Below, piece after piece: positions 44,840 through 53,814 of a stretch of 64,000 nt of DNA. How positions within the stretch are numbered: position 1 is the first letter of the stretch; every line of letters starts with the position of its first letter. The DNA comes from Haloarcula regularis (GTDB taxonomy: Archaea > Halobacteriota > Halobacteria > Halobacteriales > Haloarculaceae). The notes beneath the pieces were generated by a model. That model saw nothing but the letters and a program-made list of their open reading frames with translations. It was not told where the DNA came from and did not search any database. Location: NCBI RefSeq assembly GCF_029338315.1, contig NZ_CP119794.1, positions 1,550,001 through 1,614,000 of the forward strand, written 5' to 3'. The translations under genes and the position numbers were made by a program.

Positions 44840-46708
44840 ATGTCGTTATTTTCACTTTCGCTACCACTTCAGATAGGGTCGACGCCGTTGACGGCGGAGA
44901 TGCTCGTTGTCTTTGCGCTCATTCTCCTCGCGCTCGTTCTCTTTGCGACCGAACGGTTTCCGATCGACGTCACCGCTATCCTGATCATGGTTCTGTTGAT
45001 GGTGCTGGAGCCGTGGACGCAGATATCTCCACGGGAGGGAATCTCGGGCTTTGCGAACCCGGCGACGATCACCGTCCTGGCGATGCTCATCCTGAGTACC
45101 GGAATCAACCGAACCGGCATCGTCCAGCTGCTCGGCCGGAAGATGGCCGCGTTCGCGGGGGCCAACCGACACAAGCAACTCGCAGCGACGATCGGCATCA
45201 CCGGCCCCGTCTCGGGACTCGTCAACAACACGCCGGTCGTCGCTATCTTGGTCCCGGTGATAAACGACCTCGCACACAACGGGAAGACCTCACCGTCGAA
45301 ATTGTTGATGCCGCTGTCGTTCGCCTCGATGCTCGGCGGCACGTTGACGCTCATCGGGACGTCGACGAACATCCTCGCGAGCGATATCGCAGCCCAACTC
45401 GGAGCGGAATCTCCCGAGCTGGGTCTGCACGCGTTCGGGATGTTCGAGTTCACCAAACTCGGTCTCGTCGTGTTCGCGGTCGGTTCCCTCTATCTGATGA
45501 CGGTCGGCGTTCGACTGCTCCCCGAACGGATCCCCGCTGACGAGGACCTCGTCGAGGAGTACGCCCTCCAGGAGTACCTCGCGGACGTCGTCGTGCCGGC
45601 GAACTCGTCGCTGGTCGGGCAGACGGTCGAGGAAGCGCTGGGAGACGACGACCTCGACATCGACGTGTTACAGCTGCTCCGATACGGTGAGCGCTTTTCA
45701 GAACCGCTCGCGCGCAAGGAAATTCACGAGAACGACACGCTCCGGCTCAGGACGAACCGGGAGACGCTCGAACGGATCATGGATGCAGAAGGACTCACTT
45801 TGGCAGGTGGCCCCCGGACTGAAACGGACCTACATCCGGAGGACGAAGAACCCGTCCTCGTCGAAGTCGTCATCCCGTCGGGGTCGTTCCTCGTCGGCGA
45901 GACCCTCGCGAGTTCGACCTTCCGACAGCGCTACGACGCGAACGTCCTCGCCTTCAGAACCCGCGGTGACGTTGTCCGCGACCGGTTCGAAGACATCCGT
46001 ATCCGGGTCGGAGACACGCTCCTCGTGCAGGCACCGCCCGACAGTCTCACCCGCCTCGTCGAGAACGATGACTTCATCGTCGCCCACGAGTTCGACGAGG
46101 TGACCTATCGGAGCGACAAGATTCCCTTCGCGGTCGGAATCATCGCCGGCGTCGTCGCACTCCCCGCACTGAACATCCTGCCGATCGTCGTCTCTGCGTT
46201 AGCAGGGGTCGTGGCGATGGTCTTCACCGGCGTCCTGAAACCGACCGAACTCTACTCGTCCGTCGAGTGGAACGTGATCTTCCTGCTCGCCGGCGTCATT
46301 CCCCTCGGTATTGCGCTCCAGCAGACGGGGGCGGCAGCACTGCTGGGCGATGCCGTCGCTTCGACCGCGGTGTTCTTGCCAGCAATCGGTGTCCTCTGGG
46401 TGTTCTACGTCGCGACTGGTCTGTTGACGAGCGTCATCAGCAACAACGCGAGCGTCGTGTTGATGATTCCCGTCGCGGCCAGCGCGGCCCAGTCGATCGG
46501 TGCGAACGCGTTCGCGTTCGTCCTCGCCGTGACGTTCGCCGCCTCGACGGCGTTCATGACGCCGGTCGGCTACCAGACGAACCTCTTCGTCTATGGGCCC
46601 GGTGGCTACACGTTCTCGGACTTCATCCGCGTTGGTGCGCCGTTACAGGCGCTCCTGTCGGTCGTCACCGTCCTCGGAATCGCGTTCTTCTGGGGTGTCC
46701 GTGTGTGA
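44840..46708 (+). CDS. SLC13/ArsB-type permease with two internal RCK_C (TrkA-C) domains
   Basis: The 622-residue protein has N-terminal helices (MLVVFALILLALVLFATERF, GFANPATITVLAMLILSTGI, TLTLIGTSTNILAS), then two TrkA-C domains (VVPANSSLVGQTVEEALG and VVIPSGSFLVGETLASSTFR), then C-terminal helices with VISNNASVVLMIPVA and FAASTAFMTPVGYQTNLFVY. This is the SLC13/DASS layout with regulatory RCK_C domains that may bind nucleotides; the substrate (sulfate, dicarboxylate or another anion) cannot be told from sequence. Confidence 0.9.
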   Translation: MSLFSLSLPLQIGSTPLTAEMLVVFALILLALVLFATERFPIDVTAILIMVLLMVLEPWTQISPREGISGFANPATITVLAMLILSTGINRTGIVQLLGRKMAAFAGANRHKQLAATIGITGPVSGLVNNTPVVAILVPVINDLAHNGKTSPSKLLMPLSFASMLGGTLTLIGTSTNILASDIAAQLGAESPELGLHAFGMFEFTKLGLVVFAVGSLYLMTVGVRLLPERIPADEDLVEEYALQEYLADVVVPANSSLVGQTVEEALGDDDLDIDVLQLLRYGERFSEPLARKEIHENDTLRLRTNRETLERIMDAEGLTLAGGPRTETDLHPEDEEPVLVEVVIPSGSFLVGETLASSTFRQRYDANVLAFRTRGDVVRDRFEDIRIRVGDTLLVQAPPDSLTRLVENDDFIVAHEFDEVTYRSDKIPFAVGIIAGVVALPALNILPIVVSALAGVVAMVFTGVLKPTELYSSVEWNVIFLLAGVIPLGIALQQTGAAALLGDAVASTAVFLPAIGVLWVFYVATGLLTSVISNNASVVLMIPVAASAAQSIGANAFAFVLAVTFAASTAFMTPVGYQTNLFVYGPGGYTFSDFIRVGAPLQALLSVVTVLGIAFFWGVRV

Positions 46709-46819
46709 CGCGGGTGTTCTGACTCAATCCCGAAATACAGCGCGTAGAAATGTTATGATCGAGCGAATCGCTCGAAATCGAGCCCCGAGGCGTTCGCCGA
46801 CCCCGTGGATCGTCCCCGC

Positions 46820-47972
46820 CTAGGTGTGGTTCCGTTCGCGACGGACAACGACGACCGGACCGAGAGAGTGAACGGCAACCTGTTCAGCGGCCTCCCCGAA
46901 GAAGAACGTGCGAAGCGATGGAGCGCTTTCCCCCCATGACCACGGCATCGTGATCTGCCCCAGCTGTCACGATTGACTGGATCGGCGTCTCGGAGACGAC
47001 CACGTCTTCCGTGATCGCAGTAGCGTCGAGGCCTCCTTCGATCAGGTGCTCGGCCGCTTCGTCCAACATCGAGTGCCCGACGGCAGTCGCATCCTCCGAG
47101 TCCGTGACGTGGTAGAGCGTCACCTCGATGTCGCGTGTCCCGATCATCGCTGCGACGAACGTCGCGATTCGTGCGACGTCCACCTCCCCCCGGAGCGGAA
47201 CGAGAACCCGCTCGATGCGCGTTGCCGGACTCGGGATGAGAATCGCGTCGCATCCGGTCTCGTCGGCCACCCGATCCAGTGTTTGTTCTTCGTCGTGGGT
47301 GAACACCAACCGTGTCTCGGCGTCACCCCCTGCTTCGCGGAACGCCGCGGCGAGATCGTCGAGCTTCGCCTGTGCCGGCTCCTCGAACTGCAGCTGCGCC
47401 TGTCCCGGCGGCGTCTGCTCGGAGAGGACGTGATAGCCGAGGACGACCACCGGAAGCGTCGAGAGGAGCCCGATCGATCGAGCTGGACGAGGTGCCGCTC
47501 GAAGCGTGTGAACGACATATGGGCCTCTAACTGGGTACAGATCTCGGCCGACGATGGCACCAGTCACGAATCCGATAAGTGGCGCAACAATCCACGCGGA
47601 GACGATCGTGACCATCAACGCCTCGTTGAGCGAGTCCGTTGCCAGACCGAGCCCGACGATTGCACCCACGGCAGTCATCGACGTCGAGACGGGAACCCCG
47701 TCGAGATTCGAGAGCAAGAGTGCCAGACCGGTGAAAAAGAGGACACCGACAGTCACCGTCGGCGAGAACTGCACCGCGGGGATGATGCCGTCACTCATGG
47801 TGTCGATGACGTTCCGACCGACCGTCCACGCACCCAGAAACGTGAAGAGCGTGAACAGGGCTGCGGCAGTGGCCTTTCTGACGAGGCGACTCCCGACAGC
47901 TGGTCCGAACGCGACACCGGTCGACGACCCACCAATGTTGAATCTGACGAAGGCAGCTACGAGCAATCCCAC
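46820..47972 (-). CDS. PiT phosphate permease fused to a universal stress domain (apparent frameshift)
   Basis: From a GTG at 47972 the first half is PiT-like: FVRFNIGGSSTGVAFGPAVG, LLLSNLDGVPVSTSMTAVGA and SAWIVAPLIGFVTGAIVG. After a linker helix there is a USP-like domain (AILIPSPATRIERVLVPLRG, DHDAVVMGGKR). The frame is lost near 46912; a shift restores FFFGEAAEQVAVHSLGPVVV and RRERNHT with a stop at 46820. The sequence EIVSTLVV upstream of the GTG also fits the family, so the true start may be near 47993, with one G lost in GTGAGATT. It would import phosphate with USP-based regulation. Confidence 0.8.
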
Positions 47973-48080
47973 GACAACGAGTGTCGATACAATCTCACGT
48001 GCACCTCACCACGTGGGTCGGGCCTGAGACGTAAATTGTCCGCAGGACAGGGGTCTCACGAATCACTCGAGTCAGGACGC

Positions 48081-48509
48081 TCACTGAGCGGCCAGGTCGC
48101 CTCGTCCACGAAGGATTGCGTTTCTGAGGCGAGGCAGATAGTGGGTGAGATCAGTCGTCGTGAGGATGCCGACGATCTCTCCATCCTCGGTGACTGGGAG
48201 CCGCCGGATCGAGTGGTCTTTCATCAGGGTGGCAGCGGTGTGGATATCTTCCGTGCTGGCGATCGTGACAAGTGGCGTACTCAGAAACCCAGCCGCACGA
48301 ACGGAGGTGATATCCGCCCCCGCTGCAACCTGCTGCATGACATCGGTTTCGGTTACGATCCCGAGGTACTCGCCCGTCTCGGGGTCGACCACGACTGCGG
48401 ACCCGACACCGTGATCCGCGAACAACGTCGCAACCTCACAGGCCGTCGTCTCTGGCGGCATCGTTCGAACTGACGGTGTCATCACATCACCGACAAACTG
48501 GTCAATCAT
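48081..48509 (-). CDS. CBS-pair protein
   Basis: The 142-residue protein is two CBS motifs: VGDVMTPSVRTMPPETTACE with GSAVVVDPETGEYLGIVTET, and GFLSTPLVTIASTEDIHTA with IRRLPVTEDGEIVGILTTTD. CBS pairs bind adenine nucleotides and serve as energy sensors. It has no attached effector, so it would act on a partner protein. It is 108 bases upstream of the PiT-USP gene on the same strand. Confidence 0.92.
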   Translation of the reverse strand: MIDQFVGDVMTPSVRTMPPETTACEVATLFADHGVGSAVVVDPETGEYLGIVTETDVMQQVAAGADITSVRAAGFLSTPLVTIASTEDIHTAATLMKDHSIRRLPVTEDGEIVGILTTTDLTHYLPRLRNAILRGRGDLAAQ

Positions 48510-48611
48510 ACTACCAATACCTCCTGCAGACGGTTAACCCTGTGGAGTACGCAAACTCGTGATATCGGCTAAACCATCGAACCTAGTCATACGACTGCGT
48601 TCTTCCTGTGT

Positions 48612-48794
48612 CTACTTTTCGGTAATCAAGTGCGGATCGTTCATCTGCACCGAATAGACGCGTTCTCTCGGGATATACGTGAACTCATCGTCGCCGTGAT
48701 GAATCTGCCAGTGGTCCTCCCGGTAGTTCAGTTGCTCATCGTCGACATCCTCCGAGACGGTGTCATCCTCGCCTCGGTAGACAATTGTCGCCAT
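48612..48794 (-). CDS. Small haloarchaeal protein of unknown function
   Basis: The 60-residue product (MATIVYRGEDDTVSEDVDDE) is acidic and predicted to be all-beta, ending YSVQMNDPHLITEK. I start it at 48794 because residues upstream are basic. No family recognised. Confidence 0.6.
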   Translation of the reverse strand: MATIVYRGEDDTVSEDVDDEQLNYREDHWQIHHGDDEFTYIPRERVYSVQMNDPHLITEK

Positions 48795-48949
48795 GAGGAA
48801 CCGTAGGCGGGCCGTGTGCATAACGTTCCGGGGTAGTCACCTCACGGACACCGCCCTCCGATTCGGCGGAAATCATCCAGAACCGTGGCTGTATCGCCTC
48901 GGATGGGGTTCTCCCCCAATGTTATCACCGCCCGGCCCTCCTATGAGAT

Positions 48950-49096
48950 ATGGTAACAAATGACGGTTCAGTTTTCGAACCGACGCTGTACGTCTGTCGC
49001 GACTGTGGAGGCGGTATCGAAGACCCCGAAGACAAAATTAGATGTCCGCAGTGTGGGGGGCGGCTGGTGAACAGTAGCGTTCCGCACGACGACTGA
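48950..49096 (+). CDS. Small zinc-ribbon (rubrerythrin-like domain) protein
   Basis: The 48-residue product is MVTNDGSVFEPTLYVCRDCG, followed by GIEDPEDKIRCPQCGG and an acidic end. Two CxxC knuckles (CRDC and CPQC) make a zinc ribbon. Small proteins of this type are abundant in haloarchaea and are often annotated as rubrerythrin-like domain proteins. The frame is short but has the right composition, and GATATGG sits at its start. Confidence 0.75.
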   Translation: MVTNDGSVFEPTLYVCRDCGGGIEDPEDKIRCPQCGGRLVNSSVPHDD

Positions 49097-49273
49097 GAGG
49101 CCGTCACTCCAGTCACGCCCCGTCCGAGAGCCCGTGTCACGGGTCGTCGGGCACCGATCCCGCCGTAGCTGATCGAACGGTCGGATGTGTGCCCACCACG
49201 GGGTGGTCGGTATCGTACTTTTCGCTCGGACCATCATACGAACGTTGATTGACCTGGCCGTCCTCCTAGAATT

Positions 49274-49702
49274 ATGGCAGAGTTCCCAGACGAACGCCAG
49301 CTCGTACTCCGTGCGCGGTCCCAGTTGGACCAGTGGACGAGAAATGCCCGAATGGAGGCGTACACTGAACTGTTCGAAGGCGACCAACCAATCCTCACCG
49401 AAGCGGAGCTCCGTCTGCTCGACGCGCTCGACTCCGAACTGGAGCGAGAGGGCGGCGATGGTGTCTGGGGAACCGATCAGTACGGGATCCACACGGCCGA
49501 GACATCGAGTTCGGATACCTCACTCGGCGTCGTTTGTGTGTACCACCCACAGATAACCAAAGACTCCGTCCTTAGAGGGGCCGACGACCTCGACGACGAG
49601 ACCGAAGAGCGACTCAACGCTGCGCTCTGGCGATATAGTGAACGGGTTGCGACGCTCATCGAAGAAGCCCTCGACGAGTTCATCCGTCAGACCCAGGGGT
49701 AA
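49274..49702 (+). CDS. Acidic haloarchaeal protein of unknown function (possible DUF7539)
   Basis: The 142-residue helical protein starts MAEFPDERQLVLRARSQLDQ. It contains ILTEAELRLLDALDSELERE and a C-terminal helix RYSERVATLIEEALDEFIRQ, with a beta segment (GVVCVYHPQ) between. I associate it loosely with DUF7539; this is not certain. A plausible leader TTATGG lies just before the ATG. Confidence 0.6.
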   Translation: MAEFPDERQLVLRARSQLDQWTRNARMEAYTELFEGDQPILTEAELRLLDALDSELEREGGDGVWGTDQYGIHTAETSSSDTSLGVVCVYHPQITKDSVLRGADDLDDETEERLNAALWRYSERVATLIEEALDEFIRQTQG

Positions 49703-50097
49703 GCCCCGGTCAGATCCACTTTCGGATGATCGCCCGTACTCGCTTTGACGGCATTGTTGAAACCCTCGCTGAGAAACACAACGAGTGAGTAGCGGAGGTT
49801 GAGAGACTCACTCCCGAAGTCACGCCTCCTTCGATCAAGTGCGTCGTGCATACTATCGAGCGGGCGCTCGTCGTCGTTGAGCCCACTATTGAACCGGTGT
49901 GATGCCGACAATTACGGGATGGGGAAGAGGGTGGTAGCTTTACTGAAACGACTCTACATCAACCCGAATGCCATGCTGGATACTCACAAACCCTTTCGCT
50001 CTCGGGAACCAAGCCATGGTACGGAACCCAGCACACACTGTGCGTTTAGCCCCAACGGTGGGGGCTGCTTGAAACGGGATTACCCGTTTGCAGTCGT
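49703..50097. other. Gene-free stretch before the palindromic operator
   Basis: No gene is supported. Frames on both strands are broken and show shadow composition. The plus-strand piece MIARTRFDGIVETLAEKHNE could be debris of a transposase or other gene. The right part, with the operator, is described separately. Confidence 0.35.
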
Positions 50098-50153
50098 CCA
50101 TTTATCTTCGTGCATCGGCTGCGCGAAACGCATCACTAAGTGACGCGTTTCGC
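50098..50153 (+). promoter_or_regulatory. TATA box and 31-base palindromic operator of the HTH gene
   Basis: TTTATCTT at about 50101-50108 is a TATA candidate. GCGAAACGC (50123-50131) and GCGTTTCGC (50145-50153) are exact inverted arms. Inside them TCACT pairs with AGTGA, giving 15-base half-sites with a single mismatch around a central A. The palindrome covers the expected transcription start, about 18 bases before the ATG at 50172, where a bound regulator would block transcription. Confidence 0.6.
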
Positions 50154-50171
50154 AACAAGAGCTATCAGCAA

Positions 50172-50524
50172 ATGTCAGCAAAAAAAGCGAGAGGAATGGG
50201 GGTTCACTGAGTGAACTGTTCGAGATCCTCAGCCACGAGTACCGCCGCCGCATTCTCATGGCCGTTGCACAACACAATCCGCAGGACGAGGACGACATCA
50301 CCTCGGAGTCGATTGCGGATGGGCACGAGGAGGATAGCGACGCGCTTGACCTGCTACACCAGCAACTCTACCATATCCACCTCCCAAAACTGGCCGACGC
50401 AGGATTCATCAATTGGGATCGGGATACAGGTACTATCACCCGCGGCTCTCGGTTCGAGGAGATCAGGCCGCTTCTTAAATTGCTGCACGACCATCAGGAC
50501 GAGTTGCCGGACGACTGGCCGTAA
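50172..50524 (+). CDS. DUF7344-type winged-helix regulator (apparent frameshift at start)
   Basis: From ATG 50172 the frame must shift within the A-run at about 50180-50186; adding one A gives MSAKKSERNGGSLSELFEIL. The body is a wHTH: LSHEYRRRILMAVAQHNPQD, LHQQLYHIHLPKLADAGFIN and WDRDTGTITRGSRFEEI. About 117 residues in all. Such small haloarchaeal regulators usually control nearby or own genes. The palindromic operator directly upstream fits autoregulation. Confidence 0.75.
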
Positions 50525-50830
50525 TCCTCGACCGCTGGTTTAGTGAGCGTCGTCTTCAAGAGGAAGGGCGAAGTATCTCGGCAAAACGGGCTGAGCTGTC
50601 ATCACCAGAGGGTTTCAACAAGGCCACAGCATTCTATTCTGGCAGTTCGTTGGTGTGTGGAAATTTTGACGCGTTTGTCTACTCTGTTTGCGCCCTGCCG
50701 AGCTCTTTTTCGTCGTGTGCGGTCTCCACCGAGTACCAGAGTGCCATCGTCTCAGGGAGAGTTCGTGTGCCGATTCCCATTTGCATAGGTGCTAGACCAC
50801 CGATACGAACTAGTATCACTAATAGTCAGT
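50525..50830. other. Gene-free stretch between the HTH gene and mgtE
   Basis: About 300 bases with no frame of haloarchaeal composition. The base composition is more balanced than in neighbouring genes. GATACGAACTAGTATCA at about 50800-50816 is a short imperfect inverted repeat just past the mgtE stop and could help terminate mgtE. Confidence 0.35.
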
Positions 50831-52080
50831 TCAGAGAAGAACAACCTGAGCCAGTCCGAGAAATATGAAGAATCCGAGGACGTCAGTTGCGGTCGTGATG
50901 AAGATGGTCACAGAGGTTGCCGGATCGTAGCCAAGCCGGTCCAAAATGAGCGGGACGAGGGCGCCGAAGAACCCGGCGATGACGAGGTTCAGCACCATCG
51001 CGATGCCGATGACCAGTCCCAACAGCGGACTCTGGTTGAACAGGGTGGCGATGACGGCCACGATAACACCGGTAATCACGCCGTTTGCACCCCCCGCAAG
51101 CACCTCGTTGCCGATGGCGCGCCTCCCTGTTCGAAGTGAGATCTGCTCTAGTTCGATGCCGCGGACCGTCACGGCCATCGACTGCGTGCCGGCGTTCCCA
51201 CCCATCCCGGCGACGACCGGCATGTAGATTGCCAGTAGCGTCAACGCCGCGATCGTGTCTTCGAATAACCCGACAGTCGCCGCAGCGAGAAAGGCGGTCC
51301 CGAGGTTGATGATGAGCCACTTGTACCGCCGGCGAACCTTCTCAAAGGCGCCATCGAGAACGCTCTCCTGCTCGTCGACACCAGTGAACTCATAGAGCGT
51401 CTGGCCGGCTTCTTCCTCGATGGCCTGTAAGAGGTCGTCCGCATAGATGACTCCGAGAATGCTGCCGTCTTCGTCGAGAACGACGATTTCACTCCGTGGG
51501 TTGGCCCTGAACACCTCGATGACCTCCGAGTCGAGCTGTTCGTATCGAACCGTGGGAGTGGGTCGAAGATACTCGGTGATGACCGCCGCCCGTGACCAGC
51601 CAGGGCTAAGGTATGGCCAGGTAACTCCCCTAACACCTCGTCACCATCGGTGACGAAGACAGTCGGGAAGCGTCCCGTTCGGGCCTCGTGACGTCGGACG
51701 AGCCGTGCCACCTCCTCGAATCCCTGGTCCTTGTCGACGGTGACGTAGCCGAGATCCATCATACCGGCGGCGCTGTCCGGACGGAACTTCAAGAGGAACT
51801 CGATCCGCTCCCTTCGGTCGGTTTCGAGCTGACCGAGCACGGCTCCCTGGGTGTTACCGTCGAGTAATCCAACCACGTCGGTCGCATCGTCGGGATCAAG
51901 TCGGCGGACGAATCGCCGTACCTCCTGACGATCCATGTCATCGAGTACGTCTCGCTGGACCGACTCGGGTAGCTGGAAGAATACGACTCGTTGTCGTGTC
52001 CACGGTAGTGCCTGGAACTCCGCACCTGGTGTCTCCGATGCAGCTATCTGCTGTTGGACATCGATCGTGAATTCTTGCAT
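50831..52080 (-). CDS. mgtE: MgtE-type magnesium transporter (apparent frameshift)
   Basis: The start MQEFTIDVQQQIAASETPGA is at 52080. Frame 1 holds the MgtE N-domain (VVFFQLPESVQRDVLDDMD, GLLDGNTQGAVL) and the first CBS motif (MMDLGYVTVDKDQGF). Frame 2 continues EYLRPTPTVRYEQLDSEVIE, the second CBS (EIVVLDEDGSILGVIYADD) and the five-helix channel (YMPVVAGMGGNAGTQSMAV). The break is near 51585-51595 in CGGGCGGCGG. Restored length is about 416 residues. MgtE is a Mg2+-gated channel, with the CBS part sensing Mg2+. Confidence 0.87.
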
Positions 52081-52185
52081 ACGGTTACCCCCTCTCGCGT
52101 CGCATGAATCCCGGAAACCGACGTGACGTAGCGGAATCCGGAGTGTTTGAACCAATAGTAAGTGAGAGGCTGCACATTGCCCTTC

Positions 52186-52375
52186 CTACCCTCGAGATCG
52201 CTCGTGTTCTGGGGCAAGGTTGAGAAACACGTCGTTCTCCGCGCCACACCGTGGGCAGGTATGTACGAAGTGGAGACCATCCTCATCACGTTTCTATCCG
52301 CCATTCCGACCGGGCGCGGGCGACGTTTCCACACTCTTTGCAGCGTTTAGGATGATCCTGGAGGTACGTCTGCAT
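52186..52375 (-). CDS. Small zinc-ribbon protein (apparent frameshift)
   Basis: Frame 1 reads MQTYLQDHPKRCKECGNVAR, then SEWRIET and a stop. Frame 2 reads RDEDGLHFVHTCPRCGAEND, then VFLNLAPEHERSRG. Joining them at about 52286-52290 (GAAACGTGATG, one C lost) yields a two-knuckle zinc ribbon, KECG and CPRCG, of about 63 residues. The upstream frame (GTQSFIDF) also looks coding, so the true start may be further 5-prime. It resembles haloarchaeal HVO_0649-like zinc-finger proteins. Confidence 0.6.
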
Positions 52376-52473
52376 GAAGTCGATGAATGACTGCGTTCCA
52401 TGGCGGTGCGTCGGCAGACATTGTTCATTCGAGGTGTAGTCGTATCAGCGTGTTCACCCCCCTTTGGCACTAT

Positions 52474-53685
52474 TTACCCCCCGAGCCACCAGCCGTAGAG
52501 CTGTGCCTGCTCGTCAGTGTCGGGATGCTTCTTCGACTGGCCGTAGGTCTTCCCCTTGAGGAGTTGGCGTTCGACCGCGTTCGCGGCGAGTCGAAGCGCG
52601 TGAGCGGCACCATACCCCTCGCCATCGGCCGTAAAGTAGCCGCGGTCGGTGACCAGTCGAATCCGTGCCAGCACCAGCGGCACGCCTCGGCTTTGTTCCT
52701 TGTGCTCCTGCAGTTCGATGCTGGCCTTGATCACGCTCATCTCACCGTATTTCGAGGCCATGCTCTCGATTAATGCGGAGACATCGTCGTAGTCCATCCT
52801 CTCCAGCAGGTCGAGCCCAAACACCTGCACGGCGTTCCGATCATCGCGCTCCCAGGTGAGCGCCTCGATGACGTCCGTCTTCGTGATGATACCAATCGGC
52901 TCGCCGGTGTCGTCGGCCGTGACAACGAGCGAGGAGATCTCCTGTTCGAACATCGTCTCGACGACGTCGTCAAGCGGCGCGCTCCGCTCGACCGTCGCGA
53001 CCGCGTCGGACATCAGGTTCCGGACCGGGAGGTCGAGCATCCGGTCGGCGTCGCCCTCGCGCGCGCCGAACCCACCGCGGTTCTGTCCGCCACCACCGCG
53101 GCCACCGAAGCCGCCCGACGACCCACCCTGGCTCTTGCTGCCGCCCCGCGTCGTGAACTCGATGACGTCGTACAGGCTCAGCATGCCCGCGAGGTCGTCC
53201 TCGTCGACGACCGGAAGATGGGCGATCCCGGCTTCTCGGAGCATATTGAGCGCTTTCCCGATCGTGGTCTCGGGCGTCGCACTGACCAACTCCGCCGTGT
53301 AGGCGTCGTCGACGGTCGCCGCGTCAAGGAACGGACGGACGGCCTCGAGGACCGCATCGCCGGTCACCACCCCGATGACCCGGTCGTCGGCGTCGAGTAC
53401 GGGGAGCGTTTTGGCGTCGCTGCCGATCATGAGCCGCGCGACCTCGCGGACGTCCTCTGTGCGGTCGACCGTCGGGACGTGGTGTACCTGTGAGCCGACC
53501 TTCGCAGACGGCTGGTTAGACGAGGAAGCCAGCTGTCGACGACTGACGACACCGCGGTATTCGTCGCCGTCCGTTACGATGACGGCATCGAGCTCCGGAT
53601 TCTCGAACGCCCCGGCGACTTTCGAGAGAGGGGTTCCGATGTCGAACTCGGTGAACTTCGGTGAGAGTATCTCAGAGATATCCAT
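52474..53685 (-). CDS. Four-CBS protein fused to a ribosome-hibernation-factor-like (HPF/RaiA-like) domain
   Basis: The 403-residue protein starts MDISEILSPKFTEFDIGTPL. Residues 1-280 hold four CBS motifs (for example VTDGDEYRGVVSRRQL, LPVLDADDRVIGVVTGDAVL, VVDEDDLAGMLSLYDVIE and VVTADDTGEPIGIITKTDVI), split by a Gly/Ser/Arg linker (SKSQGGSSGGFGGRGGGG). The last 115 residues are an HPF/RaiA-like domain: MASKYGEMSVIKASIELQEH, RGYFTADGEGYGAAHALRLA, ending GWWLGG. This suggests nucleotide-controlled binding to the ribosome in slow growth. CBS proteins have been reported on hibernating archaeal ribosomes; the match to those is inference. Confidence 0.8.
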   Translation of the reverse strand: MDISEILSPKFTEFDIGTPLSKVAGAFENPELDAVIVTDGDEYRGVVSRRQLASSSNQPSAKVGSQVHHVPTVDRTEDVREVARLMIGSDAKTLPVLDADDRVIGVVTGDAVLEAVRPFLDAATVDDAYTAELVSATPETTIGKALNMLREAGIAHLPVVDEDDLAGMLSLYDVIEFTTRGGSKSQGGSSGGFGGRGGGGQNRGGFGAREGDADRMLDLPVRNLMSDAVATVERSAPLDDVVETMFEQEISSLVVTADDTGEPIGIITKTDVIEALTWERDDRNAVQVFGLDLLERMDYDDVSALIESMASKYGEMSVIKASIELQEHKEQSRGVPLVLARIRLVTDRGYFTADGEGYGAAHALRLAANAVERQLLKGKTYGQSKKHPDTDEQAQLYGWWLGG

Positions 53686-53814
53686 GGGTAACTCTCTAGT
53701 GTGAGGGGTGCAGGACGGTTATGCCTGTCCCAGCCCTGATATTTGAGGGAGGAACGTGCGAATTGGTGTTTGAGTGGGATATCTAACTGCGTCGGCCATA
53801 TGCATTGAGACAGG

